Shown here: positions 4,774 to 6,960 of the stretch, in pieces
How the letters are laid out: every line of letters begins with the position of its first letter
Numbering within the stretch: the first letter of the stretch is position 1
Source: Bryobacterales bacterium
Lineage (GTDB): Bacteria; Acidobacteriota; Terriglobia; Bryobacterales; Bryobacteraceae
NCBI GenBank assembly: GCA_025462985.1
Contig: JAOAPP010000417.1
Span: forward strand, 1 to 6,960
Direction: 5' to 3'
Length of the DNA stretch: 6,960 nucleotides
Position numbers and translations under genes: made by a program
The notes under the pieces: generated by a model
What the model was told of the DNA's origin: nothing
Databases searched by the model: none
The model's input: only the letters and a program-made list of their open reading frames with translations

Positions 4774-6716
4774 CCCTGCTGCATCGCGGTCTTTTTCTGC
4801 TCGCGCTCTCTGCGCTGAGCTTTGCTTCACCATTGGCGGCAAAGGAAGACCCGGTGCAGTGGACCCTCAATCCGGCGCCGGGGGTCCTTTCAATGAAGCC
4901 CGGCGATAACACCTGGCTGCAGCTTCAGGCCTCCATTGAGCCCGGTTGGCACCTTTATTCACCCACCACGCCTCCGGGCGGTCCCATCATCACGAAGATC
5001 GGCCTCAACCCCAGCCCTTCCGTTTCCTCCTACAAACTTTATCGCCCGCAGCCCGTTCGCAAGCTCGATCCCAATTTCAACGTCGATACCGAAACCTATA
5101 CCGATAAAGCAGTCTTCCTTTTCGAAGTCTCGACCGCAAGCGCCGGAACCGGTACCGCCCATTTCGAGGCAGCCGTCCGCTACCAGGCTTGTTCGGACGT
5201 CAAATGCCTACCTCCCGTAAAGAAGACGGCAGCTGTTACTCTCGGCTTTTCACCCGGCGCCGCGCCGAAGCCATTCTCGCTTCCGTCCGGCTACTTGTTA
5301 GTTCCCGCTGCCGCGCCTTTGACCTCCTCGATTCCGCCCGTCGCGCCGCCGGTTTCGAAATCGGGTGTCAGCGCTGCAGCCCTCAATCAGGACGAACCTC
5401 TCGCACCCTTTCTTTTGGCCGCCTTTGGTGCGGGATTGCTGGCGCTTCTCACCCCTTGCGTGTTCCCGATGATCCCCATCACGGTCTCGTTCTTCCTCAA
5501 TCAGAGTTCAAGTGCCCAAGGGAAACCGGCTCGAAGCGGAGCGTGGACCCAGGCCCTGATCTTCTGTCTGGGCATCATCGTACTGTTCACCGCCCTCGGG
5601 TTCTTGGTCACGGCCATCGCGGGACCCTTTGGCGTGGTCCAGCTCGGATCCAGCATCTGGGTCAACGGCTTCATTACGCTTGTCTTCTTCGTCTTTGGGC
5701 TGAGCCTGCTTGGCGCGTTCGAACTCCGGCTTCCTTCCGGACTGCTGACCCGCCTCGACCGCGCGTCGCAAGGCGGCGGCACGCTCGGCACCTTGCTGAT
5801 GGGTCTGACATTCTCACTCACTTCGTTCGCCTGCATCGGTCCCATCGTCGGCCCGCTGCTCGTTGCGTCCGTTCAGTCGAAAGGTCTCCAGCCCGTGCTC
5901 GGAATGGCCTCATTTGCCACCGGCTTGGCCGCACCGTTTTTCCTGCTCGCGCTCTTCCCGTCCTACTTGAGAAAGCTGCCCCGCAGCGGCGGCTGGATGG
6001 TGCGCGTCAAAATCGTTCTCGGCTTCATCGTCATGGCCGTGATGCTCAAGTATCTGAGCAACATCGACCAGGTTCTCCAGACTCATCTCTTATCGCGTGA
6101 GCGTTTCCTCGCCGCCTGGATCGTTCTCTTCGCCCTGCCCGGCCTTTATCTTCTCGGGCTGCTCAGAATGGAAGGCTTCAAGAAGGATGAACAGATCGGC
6201 GTGGCGCGAGCCCTGACCGCATCGCTGTTCCTGATCTTCTCCATCAGCCTGGCCCCCGGCCTCTTCGGCGGCCGGCTCGGTGATCTCGACGCTTTTATCC
6301 CTGAAGGCTCCGGTACCATGCAGACCGCCGCCACCACCGCTCCAGCGAGCTATTTCAAGAACGATCTCGACGGAGCCTTGGCTGCTGCCCGCAAAGACAA
6401 CAAGCTCGTCCTGGTCAATTTCACCGGCTACGCCTGCACCAACTGCCACTGGATGAAGGCCAACATGTTCCCCCGCCCCGAGATCCAGGCAGCCATGAAA
6501 GACTTAGTACTCGTCGATCTCTACACGGACGGAACGGACGCCGACTCCGAGAAGAACCAGAAGCTGGAAGACCAGAAATTCAACACCGCCTCTATCCCTT
6601 TCTACGCCCTGATGGATCCCGACGGGAAAGTGATTTCCACCTTTCCGCAGCTCACCCGCAATACAAAGGAGTTCCTCTCATTCCTGCAGAGCAAGAGCGC
6701 CAATTCGACCAGCTAG
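4770..6716 (+). CDS. dsbD: Thiol:disulfide interchange protein DsbD, three-domain form
   Basis: DsbD carries electrons from cytoplasmic thioredoxin across the inner membrane to periplasmic thiol proteins such as disulfide isomerases and cytochrome c maturation factors. I choose ATG 4770 (648 residues) rather than the in-frame GTG 4743, because [20 protein letters not shown] is then an N-terminal signal peptide (cleavage near PLAA, 21-24) and the ATG overlaps the plsX stop. The N-terminal periplasmic domain (about 27-160) holds the redox pair C141/C146 in [11 protein letters not shown] Pro/Ala-rich linker (about 170-208) leads to about eight membrane segments (roughly 211-497) with the paired cysteines C230 ([11 protein letters not shown]) and C355 ([11 protein letters not shown]). 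The C-terminal thioredoxin-like domain (about 525-645) has C556/C559 in [12 protein letters not shown] and the cis-proline P610 (ASIP). All six catalytic cysteines are present, so the protein should be active. CTNC replaces the CVAC of Escherichia coli. The frame is clean throughout. Confidence 0.93.
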   Translation: MTLLHRGLFLLALSALSFASPLAAKEDPVQWTLNPAPGVLSMKPGDNTWLQLQASIEPGWHLYSPTTPPGGPIITKIGLNPSPSVSSYKLYRPQPVRKLDPNFNVDTETYTDKAVFLFEVSTASAGTGTAHFEAAVRYQACSDVKCLPPVKKTAAVTLGFSPGAAPKPFSLPSGYLLVPAAAPLTSSIPPVAPPVSKSGVSAAALNQDEPLAPFLLAAFGAGLLALLTPCVFPMIPITVSFFLNQSSSAQGKPARSGAWTQALIFCLGIIVLFTALGFLVTAIAGPFGVVQLGSSIWVNGFITLVFFVFGLSLLGAFELRLPSGLLTRLDRASQGGGTLGTLLMGLTFSLTSFACIGPIVGPLLVASVQSKGLQPVLGMASFATGLAAPFFLLALFPSYLRKLPRSGGWMVRVKIVLGFIVMAVMLKYLSNIDQVLQTHLLSRERFLAAWIVLFALPGLYLLGLLRMEGFKKDEQIGVARALTASLFLIFSISLAPGLFGGRLGDLDAFIPEGSGTMQTAATTAPASYFKNDLDGALAAARKDNKLVLVNFTGYACTNCHWMKANMFPRPEIQAAMKDLVLVDLYTDGTDADSEKNQKLEDQKFNTASIPFYALMDPDGKVISTFPQLTRNTKEFLSFLQSKSANSTS

Positions 6717-6723
6717 AGATGCT

Positions 6724-6737
6724 ACCCTGTTAAGGGT
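6724..6737 (+). terminator. Short hairpin after dsbD, weak terminator at best
   Basis: ACCCT (6724-6728) pairs with AGGGT (6733-6737) around a GTTA loop, followed by only TT and C. It stands eight bases after the dsbD stop and 14 before the tRNA. The stem and T-run are too weak for a confident terminator, so the tRNA may be read from upstream. Confidence 0.25.
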
Positions 6738-6751
6738 TTCACCCGGCCGAT

Positions 6752-6838
6752 GCGGATGTGGCGAAATCGGCAGACGCACTGGATTTAGGTTCCAGCGGGA
6801 GCGATCCCGTGGAGGTTCAAGTCCTCTCATCCGCACCA
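6752..6838 (+). tRNA. tRNA-Leu (anticodon UAG)
   Basis: The acceptor stem GCGGATG (6752-6758) pairs with CATCCGC (6828-6834), followed by discriminator A and an encoded CCA (6836-6838). The anticodon stem CTGGA/TCCAG encloses the seven-base loop TTTAGGT, giving anticodon TAG, which reads CUA and other CUN leucine codons. A long variable arm (CGGGA with TCCCG around GCGA) marks it as a class II tRNA, as expected for leucine. The T-arm GGAGG-TTCAAGT-CCTCT is normal with one G-U pair. No separate promoter is visible in the 35 bases after dsbD. Confidence 0.97.
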
Positions 6839-6852
6839 AGAACTAACTCGGC

Positions 6853-6960
6853 TCAGTTCATATAGTTACCCACGGCTCCGATTCCCGCTTTCGCTTCTTC
6901 CTCATTGATTCCGTTCGCAAATTTACTCGCAAATTGCTTCGGACGCGCTGCGAATTCGCG
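6853..6960 (-). CDS. Possible 3' end of a gene on the - strand (partial)
   Basis: Reading the - strand from the right edge gives 35 codons and a TGA (6853-6855). The product end is REFAARPKQFASKFANGI followed by NEEEAKAGIGAVGNYMN. Amino-acid composition is balanced, as in a real soluble protein, and the gene would converge on the tRNA. A second - strand frame is also open here (ending at 6858-6860) but gives a very basic, less natural peptide. I do not recognise a family. With so short a stretch the call is weak. An integrase at the tRNA would be expected to show its C-terminal Tyr motif, which I do not see. Confidence 0.3.
   Translation of the reverse strand, partial: REFAARPKQFASKFANGINEEEAKAGIGAVGNYMN

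Noticed and set aside
5189..6100. Long open frame of 303 codons on the + strand inside dsbD
   Set aside because: It is a shifted-frame shadow of the GC-rich dsbD gene. Its product is Arg/Pro-rich and all DsbD motifs lie in the other frame.

Overview
The window looks like a piece of chromosome from a Gram-negative soil-type bacterium of moderately high G+C, most likely an acidobacterium. I infer this from three things: the coupling of DUF177, rpmF and plsX; a full-length three-domain DsbD with the Cys-Thr-Asn-Cys active site; and two accessory protein types that I associate with Acidobacteriota (a secreted protein ending in an AQYG/WFFG-type tail, and a PRTPEGK-type protein of unknown function). 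This assignment rests on family resemblance recalled without a database search.

Left part (1-2640): this is an accessory, decaying region. It opens with the 3' end of a secreted-type protein gene (2-265). About 600 bases follow with no recognisable gene but with inverted repeats. Then come three broken genes in a row, all on the + strand: an SH3-like exported protein (880-1396, two one-base losses), an HxlR-family transcription regulator (1466 to about 1866, three frameshifts and two in-frame TGA codons), and a PRTPEGK-type protein (2003-2637, one one-base loss). A perfect 7-bp dyad with an 8-bp spacer (1418-1439) sits just before the HxlR start codon and looks like that regulator's operator, now orphaned.

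Right part (2738-6838): this is an intact housekeeping block. A strong extended -10 promoter (2738-2766) and a leader of about 125 nt precede a DUF177/YceD gene, rpmF (ribosomal protein L32) and plsX (phosphate acyltransferase of phospholipid synthesis). plsX overlaps the start of dsbD by four bases (ATGA), so membrane-lipid initiation and transmembrane thiol-disulfide transfer appear translationally coupled here. A complete tRNA-Leu(UAG) with encoded CCA follows dsbD. At the right edge there may be the 3' end of a gene on the - strand.

The contrast is the main message. Every accessory gene in the first 2.6 kb whose full length can be followed carries frameshifts, whereas the four essential or core genes next door are clean. 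I found no CRISPR array, transposase, integrase or previously undescribed multi-gene system.
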